A stretch of 64,000 nucleotides of DNA from Rhizobiales bacterium CCH10-E5 (GTDB lineage Bacteria > Pseudomonadota > Alphaproteobacteria > Rhizobiales > Beijerinckiaceae). The DNA is taken from assembly GCA_001556125.1 (NCBI GenBank), contig LSIG01000034.1, positions 1-64,000 of the forward strand. Direction: 5' to 3'. Under the pieces are notes generated by a model that was given only the letters and a program-made list of their open reading frames with translations, was not told the origin of the DNA and did no database searches. The position numbers and the translations under genes are program-made. Shown here in pieces: positions 1 through 7,841 of this stretch (position 1 is its first letter; every line of letters starts with the position of its first letter).

Positions 1-554
1 GGACTCGGGAGGCTTCGGGGCACCGCCCTGGGGGTACTACGGCCCCTGTGCGAGGAGCTCGCTGGAACGGTCGTTGGCATCACGCCTTCGTCCCATGCCG
101 GACGGCGCGACAACCTGATGAGGGGAACTGGCGCTTGAGGGCTCGCGGCGGAGGATGGCTTTCGACCCGATAAGCGCGGCCCGGAGCCCAAAATCGCCGA
201 CAAGCGGAGCGCCACGGGGCGTGCGGATGGTGGCTCAATCCATCCGCGCCGCATCCTGGCTCAATGGATGCGGATTTCAGGTTACGCGCCTCGCGGCGCT
301 CCGCTGCCCCTCGTTTAGTACGCCTGCGTGCGAGCGTGGGCGGGATTTGGCACGACCACTCGCAGCAGGAGGTAATGGACAAGAGCTTTCGCTATGGGAC
401 CCGGCAAGGTCTCACTGGCCGTCCGACGCCTGCCTCAGGCTCCAAAGCCGATCCCCGCGGTACGAGACGCCGCCGGAAGCGCGGCGAGACCCGACCTGAG
501 CCGCCCCCGGGACGTTCGCCAACGGTCTCACGCGGCGGCCGCCATCGGGTCCGA
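1..554. other. Gene-poor stretch at window edge
   Basis: No convincing gene was found. One frame from base 3 reads about 41 codons on the plus strand to a TGA near base 134 and could be the tail of a gene lying outside the window, but it resembles nothing I recognise. A good Shine-Dalgarno (AGGAGG) precedes an ATG at 375, yet the frame it opens runs straight into the antisense of the aroE-like gene with no domain. A 9-bp direct repeat TGGCTCAAT occurs at 231-239 and 257-265. The stretch may be degraded sequence. Confidence 0.3.
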
Positions 555-1368
555 TCACCGCAGCGGATAGCCCAGAAATTCCGCGATGGCCGCTGTCTGG
601 GCCTGCACCATGGCGCCGCCGCCGGCCGTCCGGCAGCCGCGGCGTTCGGCGGCAAGCAGAAGCGGTGTGGTCGGCTTCGTGACGATGTCGATCACCACGG
701 TCCCGGACTCGAGGTCGGCGATGTCGATGGCGGTTCCGTCGCTCTCGGCCATGCCGACAGGTGTCGCGTGGACCAGAAGATCGAGGCCGCGGAGCGACAG
801 CGAGCCGGCTTCCGGCACGACGCCGCCCTTGGCGGCGATGCGGCCGCAGAGGGCGGCAGCCCGCGCCTCATCCCGGTCGACGACCGAGAGCGAGGCGATG
901 CCGGCTTCGACGAGGGCGAAAGCGATCGCCGCGCCTGCCCCTCCCGCGCCGATCAGGCCGACACTTTTACCCTGCGGGACGAAACCTATGCCGGCGGCAG
1001 CGCCGACGAGGCCGACGCCGTCGAAGATGTCGCCGACCCAGCGGCCGTCCGGCAGACGCCGGGCCGCGTTGACGGCGCCCACGTCACGCGCCCGCTCGCT
1101 GATGCTGTCCAGCCAGGAGATCAGCCGCTCCTTGTGAGGCATGGTGACGACGAGACCGTCGAGATTGGCGAGCGCCAGCAGGCCGGGGATCGCGGCCTCG
1201 AAGCGATCGGACGGAACATGGAGCGGGACGAGCACCGCATCATGACCGGACGCCGCGAGGCGTGGATTGAAGTTCTGCGGCGAGCGGGCGTGGATGACGG
1301 GATCACCGAGGAAGCCGAGGAGCCGGGTCTTGCCGCTGATCGCGGGGGGGCAGAGCGTCTGCGGGCAT
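555..1368 (-). CDS. Shikimate dehydrogenase-like (AroE family) oxidoreductase, 5' end frameshifted
   Basis: The C-terminal 226 residues are open from a GTG at 1235. They show the N-terminal-domain motif VTMPHKE with the catalytic lysine and an NADP-binding loop GAGGAGAA, so this is an AroE-family NAD(P) oxidoreductase. Homology continues upstream in the same frame through LLGFLGDPVIHARSPQNFN, the shikimate-binding element, but that frame has no ATG, GTG or TTG before 1235. Removing one base from the seven-G run at 1344-1350 joins it to an ATG at 1366-1368 and gives a normal 270-residue protein. As read, the ATG frame stops after about 21 codons. The usual SxSP motif reads ARSP, so substrate preference may not be shikimate. 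The ATG lies about 34 bp after the lacI stop, so the gene is the last of a leftward operon (SDR, unknown, lacI, aroE-like). A role as a catabolic dehydrogenase is inferred from context. Confidence 0.75.
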
Positions 1369-1401
1369 CGGGCAACCTTCTTGCAGATGAGGAGCGGGCA
1401 T

Positions 1402-2481
1402 TCAGTCGAGAGGCGGCGGGCCGGAGGAGGCCCGGATCACCAGCTCGGCCTCCGCCTCGAACGAGACCGCGCAGTCGCGCCCCTCCAGCCTCGCGGTCAG
1501 GACCTGGGCGGCGATGCGGCCGATCTCGGCGCCCGGCACACGCACGGTGGTGACCGGCACCGGGAGATGGCTCATGATCTCGATGTCGTCATAGCCGACG
1601 ATCGAGAGAGCGGCCGGGAGGCGAAGCCCCATGGCCAGCGCCTCCAGCACGGCGCCGACGGCGAGATGGGCGTTGCCGCAGATGATCGCGGTCGGCTTCG
1701 GGTCCGTCTGCCAGAGGCTGCGCAGCAGGCGCCGGCCATCCGCGATCGACCATTCGCCCATGGCGAAATGCTGCGGCCGGACGGCGAGGCCGCGGCTGGC
1801 GAGGGCATCCCGCACGCCGTCGAGGCGGGCGCTGGCGCGATCGTTGTTGCGGGTGGACTGCGCGATGACGCCGAAGCGGACATGGCCGAGATCGGCCAGA
1901 TGGTCGGTCATCATCATCAGCGCCTTGCGGTTGTCGGGGCCGACACAGGTGCCGTGCGTCTGCGAGTCGTAGACGAAGGTGTTGACGAAGGGCATGTCGC
2001 GCCGCCGCAGCAGTGGCACCAACTCCGGATGGTGCGCCTGGCCGACCAAGATCAGACCGTCGACGCCACGCTCGACGAATTTGCGGACCTGGCGCAATTC
2101 CAGATCGGGATCATATTCCGAGCAGGCGAGCAGCAGCGTATAGCCGGCTTGAGACAGCTCCGACTGGATCGCCTGCGTCGCATGGGCGAAATCGCCGATC
2201 GACAGCGCCGGAAAGACCGCGCCGATGGTCTGGGAGCGGCGGGTGCTCAGGGCGCGGGCCGCCCCGTCCGGCACCCAGCCCAGTTGTTCGACCGCAACCG
2301 CGATACGCTCGCGCAGATCGGCCGAGACGACGTCCGGATTGTTGATGGCGCGCGAGACGGTCGCCGTCGAGACGCCCGCCGCCTGGGCCACCTCGCGCAG
2401 ACCCACGCTGCGCCGCACTTCGCCGCGCCCCTCGGACGGCGCGATGACCGTGCCCCTGTCGACCGTCTTCACCCGCGTCAT
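1402..2481 (-). CDS. LacI-family transcriptional regulator
   Basis: The protein has 359 residues, the family norm plus a short N-terminal extension. A LacI helix-turn-helix lies at about 27-46 (LREVAQAAGVSTATVSRAIN), followed by the hinge helix region (AARALSTRRSQTIG) and a periplasmic-binding-protein-like effector domain to the C-terminus (IVGYDDIEIMSHL is the typical conserved segment near the end). LacI proteins repress or activate catabolic operons and respond to a sugar or small organic acid. The gene sits in the leftward operon after the unknown gene (33-bp gap) and before the aroE-like gene. Two LacI-type palindromes at 4045-4058 and 6739-6752 are the obvious targets. The first lies upstream of its own operon, so autoregulation is likely. 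The effector cannot be read from the sequence. Confidence 0.93.
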   Translation of the reverse strand: MTRVKTVDRGTVIAPSEGRGEVRRSVGLREVAQAAGVSTATVSRAINNPDVVSADLRERIAVAVEQLGWVPDGAARALSTRRSQTIGAVFPALSIGDFAHATQAIQSELSQAGYTLLLACSEYDPDLELRQVRKFVERGVDGLILVGQAHHPELVPLLRRRDMPFVNTFVYDSQTHGTCVGPDNRKALMMMTDHLADLGHVRFGVIAQSTRNNDRASARLDGVRDALASRGLAVRPQHFAMGEWSIADGRRLLRSLWQTDPKPTAIICGNAHLAVGAVLEALAMGLRLPAALSIVGYDDIEIMSHLPVPVTTVRVPGAEIGRIAAQVLTARLEGRDCAVSFEAEAELVIRASSGPPPLD

Positions 2482-2514
2482 GCGTTCATCTCTCCCGCTC
2501 CGGCCGGCAGGACC

Positions 2515-3201
2515 TCACGCGAGTTGCGGTTTCGCCAGCCCGTATTGCAGGCGGTAGATGCCACAATCGCGCGCCGGATCGTAGCCGGACGCCACGGATG
2601 ACAGCGCCTGCACAGACGCATGTTCGGCAAGCGCCGCCTCGAGCGGCGCAGCCTCGACGGCTTCGACCAGCAGGATCCAGTCCGCCGTCTGATCGGGCTC
2701 GCCGCGCAGCGCCTTCTCGGCTGTCGCGCCGCCGCCACCGCCCTGCCCTTCGAGCAGATGCACGGCGACGATCGAGGGCGCCGCCTGAAGCTCGTCCATC
2801 ATCATTCCGAGACGGGCGAGAAATGCAGCCCGCTCGCCGCTCGCCGCCAGCCGCAATGTCGCGACGAAGGCTCCGTCGCCGAGCCCGCGGCTCTGGGCGA
2901 CGTGGCAGATCGTCCGCGACGTCTCGCGGAAATGCCGCACCACCCGCTGAGTCCAGGGCGAAGGCGCATTCAGCCGGGCCAGATAGCCCGGCGCGACCAG
3001 CACCTCGGGCGTCTCCGTCTCGTAGAAGTTGAAGTATTTCGGTGTGCCCCGCTCCGCCACATAGCGGCGGCCGCGCAGGAACCCCGGCACGGCGACGCGC
3101 TCGGGGATGTGCTCGCCAATGTGCCAGGCGACGAAATCGGCCTCCGCCTCCGCGGCGATGCCATTCCAGATCGCCAGCACGCCCTTGCCCGCCAATGCCA
3201 C
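2515..3201 (-). CDS. Conserved unknown protein, probable dimeric alpha-beta barrel
   Basis: This 228-residue soluble protein has no signal peptide. Its GTG start at 3201 is supported by GAGGAG 8 nt upstream. The pattern IWNGIAAEAEADFVAWHIGEH near the N-terminus and a second similar half later resemble the two ferredoxin-like repeats of EthD/DUF4286-type dimeric alpha-beta-barrel proteins, which often act as small isomerases, monooxygenases or lactone-handling enzymes. This is a fold impression, not a firm family call. It lies 12 bp after the SDR gene and 33 bp before lacI, so it is co-transcribed with them and presumably serves the same pathway. A glycine run (QGGGGG) sits near residue 172. 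Confidence 0.6.
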   Translation of the reverse strand: MALAGKGVLAIWNGIAAEAEADFVAWHIGEHIPERVAVPGFLRGRRYVAERGTPKYFNFYETETPEVLVAPGYLARLNAPSPWTQRVVRHFRETSRTICHVAQSRGLGDGAFVATLRLAASGERAAFLARLGMMMDELQAAPSIVAVHLLEGQGGGGGATAEKALRGEPDQTADWILLVEAVEAAPLEAALAEHASVQALSSVASGYDPARDCGIYRLQYGLAKPQLA

Positions 3202-3213
3202 GTCGTTTTCTCC

Positions 3214-3957
3214 TCAAACCCTGTGCAACTGCAGCCCGCCGCCGACATCGATATGGATGCCGGTCGCATAAGGGATCGCCCCCGTGACGAGGGCGGCGAC
3301 CGTGCGCCCGACATCGGAGGGCTCGCCCCAGCGCTGCATCGGAATGCCGCCAGCCGCGAGCAGCGCGTCGTACTTCTCCGTCGCCGGCGCGGTCATAGCG
3401 GTGCGGATCACACCCGGGCGGACCTCGAACACGGCGATGCCGGCGGCGGCTAGGCGCGCCGCGAACAGCTTCGCCATCATGCCGACGCCGGCCTTGCTGA
3501 TGCAGTAATCGGCGCGGTTCTCGCCGATGATCTCGGCATTCGCCGAGCCGATGAAGATGATCGAGCCCGGCTGGCCCGGCGCCCTCGCCAGCCGCCGGCG
3601 CGCGAAGGCCTGCGTCAGGAAGAAGCCGGCGCGGAGATTGACCGAAAGCGTGTCGTCGAAGCTCTCCGGCGAGAGATCGAGCAGGTCGCCCCGCTGGCGC
3701 GAGGTGATGCCGGCATTGTTCACGAGGCACTCCGGCTCGCCGAGATCGACGGCAATCCGCTCGATCAGCGCGTCATGGCCCGTGAGATCGGCGACGTCGC
3801 AGCTGTAATAGGCGCCCGCGTCGGACGGGCCCTGCCGTGCCTCGGAGACAGGCTCCTGGCTGACCCGCGCCACGACGAAGCCGGCAGCAGCGAGCGCTTC
3901 CGCGATGGCCGCGCCAATGCCGCGCCCTGCCCCGGTGACGATCGCGACGCGTTTCAC
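3214..3957 (-). CDS. Short-chain dehydrogenase/reductase (FabG-like)
   Basis: The protein is a classical SDR with 247 residues from the GTG start. It has the Rossmann motif TGAGRGIG at 8-15, NNAG after strand four, and the catalytic set Ser138, Tyr151 and Lys155 (YCISK). The C-terminus has the usual substrate-loop region and GGG end. The GTG at 3957 gives the normal SDR beginning MKRVAIVTG and has GAGACCGG upstream. An in-frame ATG at 3990 would add 11 residues and is the alternative. It is the first gene of the leftward operon with the unknown gene, lacI and the aroE-like gene, and is transcribed away from the operator at 4045-4058. Likely role: NAD(P)-dependent oxidation of a hydroxy acid or hydroxyacyl intermediate; substrate unknown. 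Confidence 0.88.
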   Translation of the reverse strand: MKRVAIVTGAGRGIGAAIAEALAAAGFVVARVSQEPVSEARQGPSDAGAYYSCDVADLTGHDALIERIAVDLGEPECLVNNAGITSRQRGDLLDLSPESFDDTLSVNLRAGFFLTQAFARRRLARAPGQPGSIIFIGSANAEIIGENRADYCISKAGVGMMAKLFAARLAAAGIAVFEVRPGVIRTAMTAPATEKYDALLAAGGIPMQRWGEPSDVGRTVAALVTGAIPYATGIHIDVGGGLQLHRV

Positions 3958-4018
3958 GGCGCCGGTCTCGCGGCCCGACCGGCAGGGCATCTCATGGCCG
4001 GGGCAAGGCGTCTCGGAC

Positions 4019-4048
4019 TTGACACTGGTCGACTCCCAATTCTATGCA
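4019..4048 (+). promoter_or_regulatory. Predicted sigma-70 promoter for the CoA-transferase gene
   Basis: A perfect -35 box TTGACA (4019-4024) is followed after 18 bp by TATGCA (4043-4048). The -10 is only a partial match. The LacI-type operator starts inside this -10 element, the classical arrangement for repression. The leader to the CoA-transferase ATG would be roughly 60 nt. Confidence 0.5.
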
Positions 4049-4058
4049 AGCGGTTACA
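4045..4058. promoter_or_regulatory. LacI-family operator 1
   Basis: TGCAAGCGGTTACA is an imperfect 14-bp palindrome (10 of 14 positions symmetric) centred on the CG typical of LacI/GalR operators. It lies between the divergent SDR and CoA-transferase genes and overlaps the -10 of the rightward promoter. It matches the site at 6739-6752 at 12 of 14 positions. Confidence 0.65.
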
Positions 4059-4113
4059 AAACCGGCTGCGAAAGTCAATCGCTCCGATGCCGGACGCAGC
4101 GAGGAAGCGACCG

Positions 4114-5751
4114 ATGAAGGTGATCAGCGCGAGCGAGGCAGCCTCGCTCATCCAGCCCGGCGACAGCATCCTGGTCAGCGGCTCGGGCGGCGGGCATTGC
4201 GTGCCGGAGGCCGTGCTGGAAGCGATCGAGGCCCGCTTTCTCGAGACCGGCGCACCGCGCGACCTCTGCCTGATCCACGCGGTGGGCATTGGCGACCGCA
4301 AGCTGAAGGGCGCGGCGCGCTTCCGCCACCCCGGCATGCTCAGGCGCAGCATCACCGGCGCGCTGGTCGATTCCCCGCCGCTGATCGAGCTGGCGCAGAA
4401 GGATCTGATCGAATCCTACACCCTGCCGCAGGGCGTGATCGCGCAGATGACCCGCGAGATCGCCGCCGGCCGCCCCGGCGTCATCACCAAGACCGGGCTG
4501 CACACCTTCGTGGATCCGCGCCAGCGCGGCGCGCGGCAGAGCGCTTCGGCGCGCGAAGACCTCGTCGAACTGCTCGAGATCGGCGGCGAGGAATGGCTGC
4601 GCTTCAAGCCCTTTCCGCTCGATGTCGTGCTGTTGCGCGGGACCACCGCCGACGAGGACGGCAACGTCACCATGGAGCAGGAGGCGGTGCCCGGCGAGAT
4701 GCTCTCCTCCGCCCAGGCGGGCCGGCGCCTCGGCGCGGTCGTCGTCGTGCAGGTCAAGCGGCTGGCGCGGCGCGGGACGCTGCCGCAGCGGGCGGTGAAG
4801 ATCCCCGGCATCCTCGTGGACCATATCGTCGTCGACGAGAACCAGCGCCAGACCTACTGGAGCGACTACAATCCGAGCTATTCCGGCGAGATGCGGATTC
4901 CGCTGGAGGGCATGCGCCGCCTGCCCTTCACCGAGCGCAAGATCGTCGCGCGACGCGCGGCCATGGAGATCCGCCCCGGCGCGATCTGCAATCTCGGCGC
5001 CGGCATCTCGACCGGTGTCTCGGCGGTCGCGGCGGAGGAAGGCTTCCTCGACGAGATCGTTCTGACCAACGAGCAGGGCTTCGTCGGCGGCGCGCCGCTG
5101 ACGGGGCCGGATTCCGGCGCCGCCCAGAACTACGACGCCGTCGTCGACCAGCCCTACCAGTTCGATTTCTACGATGGCGGCGGGCTCGACATCGCCTTCC
5201 TCTCCTTCGCCGAGGTCGATGGCGAGGGCCATGTCAATGTCAGCCGCTTCGGCGACACCATCGTCGGCATCGGCGGCTTCGTGAACATCAGCCAGAACGC
5301 CCGCAAGGTCGTGTTCAGCGGCACCTTCACCGCCGGCGGGCTGCAGATCGCCACCACGGACGGGCAGCTGCGCATCCTGCAGGAGGGCCGCAGCCGCAAG
5401 TTCGTCCGTGCGGTCGAGCAGATCTGCTACAATGGCCGCTTCGCCCGCGAGCAGGGCCGCGAGGCGGTTTTCGTGACGGAACGCGCGGTCTTCCGCGTCG
5501 GCGCCGGCGGGCTCGAACTCTGCGAGGTCGCGCCCGGCATCGACATCGAGCGCGACATCGTTGCGCATATGGATTTCCGCCCCGCCATCGCGGCCGATCT
5601 CAGGACGATGGATGCGCGCCTCTTCGCGGCCGAGCCGATGGGCCTCAAGCGCGACATCGCGGCACTCGGCTCGCAGGCTCGCCAGCCGCGTCGTCGGCTG
5701 GGGCAGACGGAGGCTGTGCAGCGCGTCGCGGGCGTGGCCGAACCGGCTTGA
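4114..5751 (+). CDS. Fused alpha/beta acyl-CoA:acetate/3-ketoacid CoA-transferase
   Basis: The 545-residue single-chain CoA-transferase belongs to family I (YdiF/Pct-like), with alpha and beta halves fused. An N-terminal glycine-rich segment (SGSGGGH, about 22-28) is the first half's CoA-binding loop. The second half carries NEQGFVGGAP with the putative catalytic Glu320 that forms the glutamyl-CoA intermediate. These enzymes move CoA from an acyl-CoA donor to a carboxylic acid and so activate the growth substrate without ATP. The ATG at 4114 is preceded by GAGGAAG about 8 nt upstream; an ATG at 4087 is in frame but poorly placed. The gene is monocistronic, runs from the LacI operator region and converges on the panE-like gene with a 3-bp gap. 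It is inferred to be the activation step of the regulon. Confidence 0.88.
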   Translation: MKVISASEAASLIQPGDSILVSGSGGGHCVPEAVLEAIEARFLETGAPRDLCLIHAVGIGDRKLKGAARFRHPGMLRRSITGALVDSPPLIELAQKDLIESYTLPQGVIAQMTREIAAGRPGVITKTGLHTFVDPRQRGARQSASAREDLVELLEIGGEEWLRFKPFPLDVVLLRGTTADEDGNVTMEQEAVPGEMLSSAQAGRRLGAVVVVQVKRLARRGTLPQRAVKIPGILVDHIVVDENQRQTYWSDYNPSYSGEMRIPLEGMRRLPFTERKIVARRAAMEIRPGAICNLGAGISTGVSAVAAEEGFLDEIVLTNEQGFVGGAPLTGPDSGAAQNYDAVVDQPYQFDFYDGGGLDIAFLSFAEVDGEGHVNVSRFGDTIVGIGGFVNISQNARKVVFSGTFTAGGLQIATTDGQLRILQEGRSRKFVRAVEQICYNGRFAREQGREAVFVTERAVFRVGAGGLELCEVAPGIDIERDIVAHMDFRPAIAADLRTMDARLFAAEPMGLKRDIAALGSQARQPRRRLGQTEAVQRVAGVAEPA

Positions 5752-5754
5752 GGT

Positions 5755-6690
5755 TCAGGCCTCGTCCCTCGCCCTTTCCAGCCCGAGCATCAGAGCCGCG
5801 AGAGCCTCGATCGTCGGCGTCGGCACGCTCTTGGAGCGGCCGCGTTCGATGACGCTGCCATAGATCGCTCCGACCTCGCTGGGCCGGCCCGCCTCGATAT
5901 CGCGGCGCATGCTGGTCTTGTTGCGCGCTGCTCCGCTGCCGACGATGCCGTCGAAGACGCGGTAGCGTGTTTCTGGCGGCAGATCGATGCCCCAGGCCTG
6001 GGCCACCGCAGCGGCCTCGTCCATCGCCCGCCTCGCGATCAGGGCCAGCGGCGGCAGGCTCGCGACGCCGCCGATGGTCAGCCCGGTCAGGCCACTGGTC
6101 GCGGACATAGCGACGTTCAACATCAGCTTCCGCCATTTCTCCGTCAGAATGGACGCGCTCGCCTCGGTCGGGATGCCGCGCTCGGTCAGCAGCCTGGCCA
6201 GCGCTTCGGCCCTCTGCGAGAGGCCGCCCGACATTTCGCCGATCAATGTCGGCAATGCGGCGTAGTTGCGGACCACGCCGGGAGCTTCCAGCGTTGCGCC
6301 GAGCGAGGTCAGGCCGCCCAGGACGGCACCCGGCCCCATCGCCTCCGCCATGATCTCTTCATTGCCGAGACCGTTCTGGAGGCTCAGGGCAATAGCGCCG
6401 GGCGCCATCAGCGGCGCCACGCTTCGGCTCACCTCGCGCGTCGCATGCGCCTTGCACTGGATCAGCACGAGATCGGCCGGGACAACGCTTCTCGGCGTGG
6501 TTGCGACGTGGATCGGAACGCTGCGGTCACCCCCCTCCCCGACGATGCGCAAGCCCCGCTCGCGGATCGCCGATGCACGCTCCTCGCTGCGCATCAGGAG
6601 CGTGACGCGCAGGCCCCGCTCGGCCAGCAGGCCACCGAACAGGCAGCCCATCGCTCCCGCCCCGGCCACCAGGACACGCGGATCCTTCAT
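5755..6690 (-). CDS. 2-dehydropantoate 2-reductase family (PanE/ApbA-like) oxidoreductase
   Basis: The protein has 311 residues. The N-terminal NADP-binding Rossmann fold has VAGAGAMG, the central region has LQNGLGN, the family lysine lies in EKWRKLMLN, and the C-terminal helical domain has NKTSMRRDIEAGRPSE. The start at 6690 follows GAGGAGG at 6-7 nt; an in-frame ATG at 6729 lacks a site. PanE proper makes pantoate for CoA synthesis, but family members in catabolic clusters reduce other 2-keto acids. It is transcribed away from the LacI-type operator at 6739-6752 and faces the CoA-transferase, so it is more likely a pathway-specific 2-oxo or 2-hydroxy acid dehydrogenase than the biosynthetic enzyme. 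Confidence 0.85.
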   Translation of the reverse strand: MKDPRVLVAGAGAMGCLFGGLLAERGLRVTLLMRSEERASAIRERGLRIVGEGGDRSVPIHVATTPRSVVPADLVLIQCKAHATREVSRSVAPLMAPGAIALSLQNGLGNEEIMAEAMGPGAVLGGLTSLGATLEAPGVVRNYAALPTLIGEMSGGLSQRAEALARLLTERGIPTEASASILTEKWRKLMLNVAMSATSGLTGLTIGGVASLPPLALIARRAMDEAAAVAQAWGIDLPPETRYRVFDGIVGSGAARNKTSMRRDIEAGRPSEVGAIYGSVIERGRSKSVPTPTIEALAALMLGLERARDEA

Positions 6691-6736
6691 CTGCAGCCTC
6701 CTCGTCGCCGCGTTGCCGACGCCGGCCATTCACGAC

Positions 6737-6765
6737 AATGTAAGCGGATACATTTTGCTTGTCAC
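6737..6765 (-). promoter_or_regulatory. Predicted promoter for the panE-like gene
   Basis: On the minus strand, GTGACA (6760-6765) and TACATT (6737-6742) are separated by exactly 17 bp, matching -35 and -10 at 5/6 and 4/6. A rightward promoter may overlap it: TTGTCA at 6759-6764, 17 bp, then TAGCTT at 6782-6787. The operator covers the spacer and part of the -10. Confidence 0.5.
6739..6752. promoter_or_regulatory. LacI-family operator 2
   Basis: TGTAAGCGGATACA is a LacI-type palindrome differing from the site at 4045-4058 at only two positions. It sits in the divergent region between the panE-like gene and the ABC-importer operon, inside the leftward promoter and just upstream of the rightward -35-like box. 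Confidence 0.65.
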
Positions 6766-6889
6766 GCCGGCCAGGGTCGACTAGCTTCTCCGCATCGACC
6801 ATGGCGGCGCCCAGCAACTGCAGCGCAGCGCCCCATCAAGAGCGCCGCCTGCGGGCAGGTGCCGGACCACAGGGAAGGAGAGCCGGGAC

Positions 6890-7744
6890 ATGGCTTCGCA
6901 GATGGCGTCGCGGGCGGCGTCCGATTTCGACAGCGCGCCGGCGGTTGAGGCCGCGCCGCGCCGCCGCTCGCCGACGATGCGACGGCTGCGCGCGATCGGC
7001 TGGAATCTGATTCCGCCGCTGACCTTCGTGGCCATCGTCGGCCTGTGGTCCTTCTCGATTCAGTTCTTCAAGATCCCGGCCTATCTGCTGCCGGCGCCAG
7101 GGGCGGTCTTCCAGCGCGTCGTCACCGATGCCGGCATGCTCTGGCTCAATGCCAAGGTGACGCTGACCGAGATCGTGCTCGGTTTCGGCCTGACGGTCGT
7201 CTTCGCAATCCCGCTCGGCCTGCTGATCGCGCTCTCGCCGATCGCCAAGCAGACACTCTATCCGCCGATCATGCTGCTGCAGCTCGTGCCGAAGATCGCG
7301 GTGGCGCCGCTCTTCCTGGTCTGGCTCGGTTTCGGGATGGAATCGAAGGTCCTGCTGACCCTGCTGATGACGTTCTTCCCGCTGCTTCTCGCGAGCATCA
7401 GCGGCTTCCAGATCCTCGACCAGCGGCTGCTCTACCTGACCCAGTCGATGGGGGCGAGCACCTGGCAGACCTTCTGGTATCTGCGCTTCCCCGCCGCGCT
7501 GCCGGTCATCTTCTCCGGCATCAAGACCTCGGCCACCATTGCCGCGACGGCCGCCATCGTCGCCGAATTCGTCGGCGCCAATCAGGGCCTCGGCTATGTC
7601 CTGCTGCGCGGCACCAGCACGCTCGACATCGAGCTGACCTTCGCGGTCCTCGTCGTGCTCACCATCATCGGCATCGTCATCAACTACGCGGTCGAGTTCA
7701 GCGAGTGGCTGATGACGCCCTGGCAGCGTCGCACCCGCCGCTGA
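6890..7744 (+). CDS. ABC transporter permease, nitrate/sulfonate/taurine type
   Basis: The inner-membrane permease has 284 residues with about six hydrophobic helices and a basic cytoplasmic N-terminus (RRRSPTMRRLR). The BPD_transp_1 coupling loop is visible near 185-205 (LTQSMGASTWQTFWYLRFPAALP, with the usual GA--W---R-P pattern). This is the SsuC/TauC/NrtB layout, a single permease that homodimerises. The start at 6890 follows AAGGAGAG. It opens a rightward operon: permease, solute-binding protein, MaoC hydratase, ATPase, enoyl-CoA hydratase. The LacI-type operator lies about 140 bp upstream. The mixture of importer and acyl-CoA enzymes suggests import of the acid that the cluster degrades. 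Confidence 0.92.
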   Translation: MASQMASRAASDFDSAPAVEAAPRRRSPTMRRLRAIGWNLIPPLTFVAIVGLWSFSIQFFKIPAYLLPAPGAVFQRVVTDAGMLWLNAKVTLTEIVLGFGLTVVFAIPLGLLIALSPIAKQTLYPPIMLLQLVPKIAVAPLFLVWLGFGMESKVLLTLLMTFFPLLLASISGFQILDQRLLYLTQSMGASTWQTFWYLRFPAALPVIFSGIKTSATIAATAAIVAEFVGANQGLGYVLLRGTSTLDIELTFAVLVVLTIIGIVINYAVEFSEWLMTPWQRRTRR

Positions 7745-7748
7745 GCAC

Positions 7749-7793
7749 GGCGGAGCGGCAGCGAAACGCTGGCCGAAGGAGCCAGCTTCCGCC
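7749..7793 (+). other. Two-part intergenic hairpin between permease and binding-protein genes
   Basis: An inner stem GCTGGC/GCCAGC (7768-7773 with 7781-7786, 7-nt loop) is enclosed by an outer stem GGCGGA/TCCGCC (7749-7754 with 7788-7793). No U-tract follows, so it is more likely an mRNA-stabilising or processing element than a terminator. It would allow higher levels of the binding protein than of the permease. Confidence 0.45.
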
Positions 7794-7841
7794 CCGCCGA
7801 GACGAAAACCACAACAAGACCAACACAATGGGAGGGTTCAC

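Noticed and set aside
3..134. A 41-codon partial frame at the window start
   Set aside because: It has no start inside the window, no recognised motif and weak third-position bias; only noted as a possible gene tail.
555..1368. Assignment as biosynthetic shikimate dehydrogenase
   Set aside because: It sits in a LacI catabolic operon, has ARSP instead of SxSP in the substrate motif and is frameshifted; a family-level call is safer.
375..1553. A frame with a strong AGGAGG site and ATG at 375
   Set aside because: It runs antisense through the aroE-like gene and shows no recognisable domain; the ribosome-site-like bases are likely chance.
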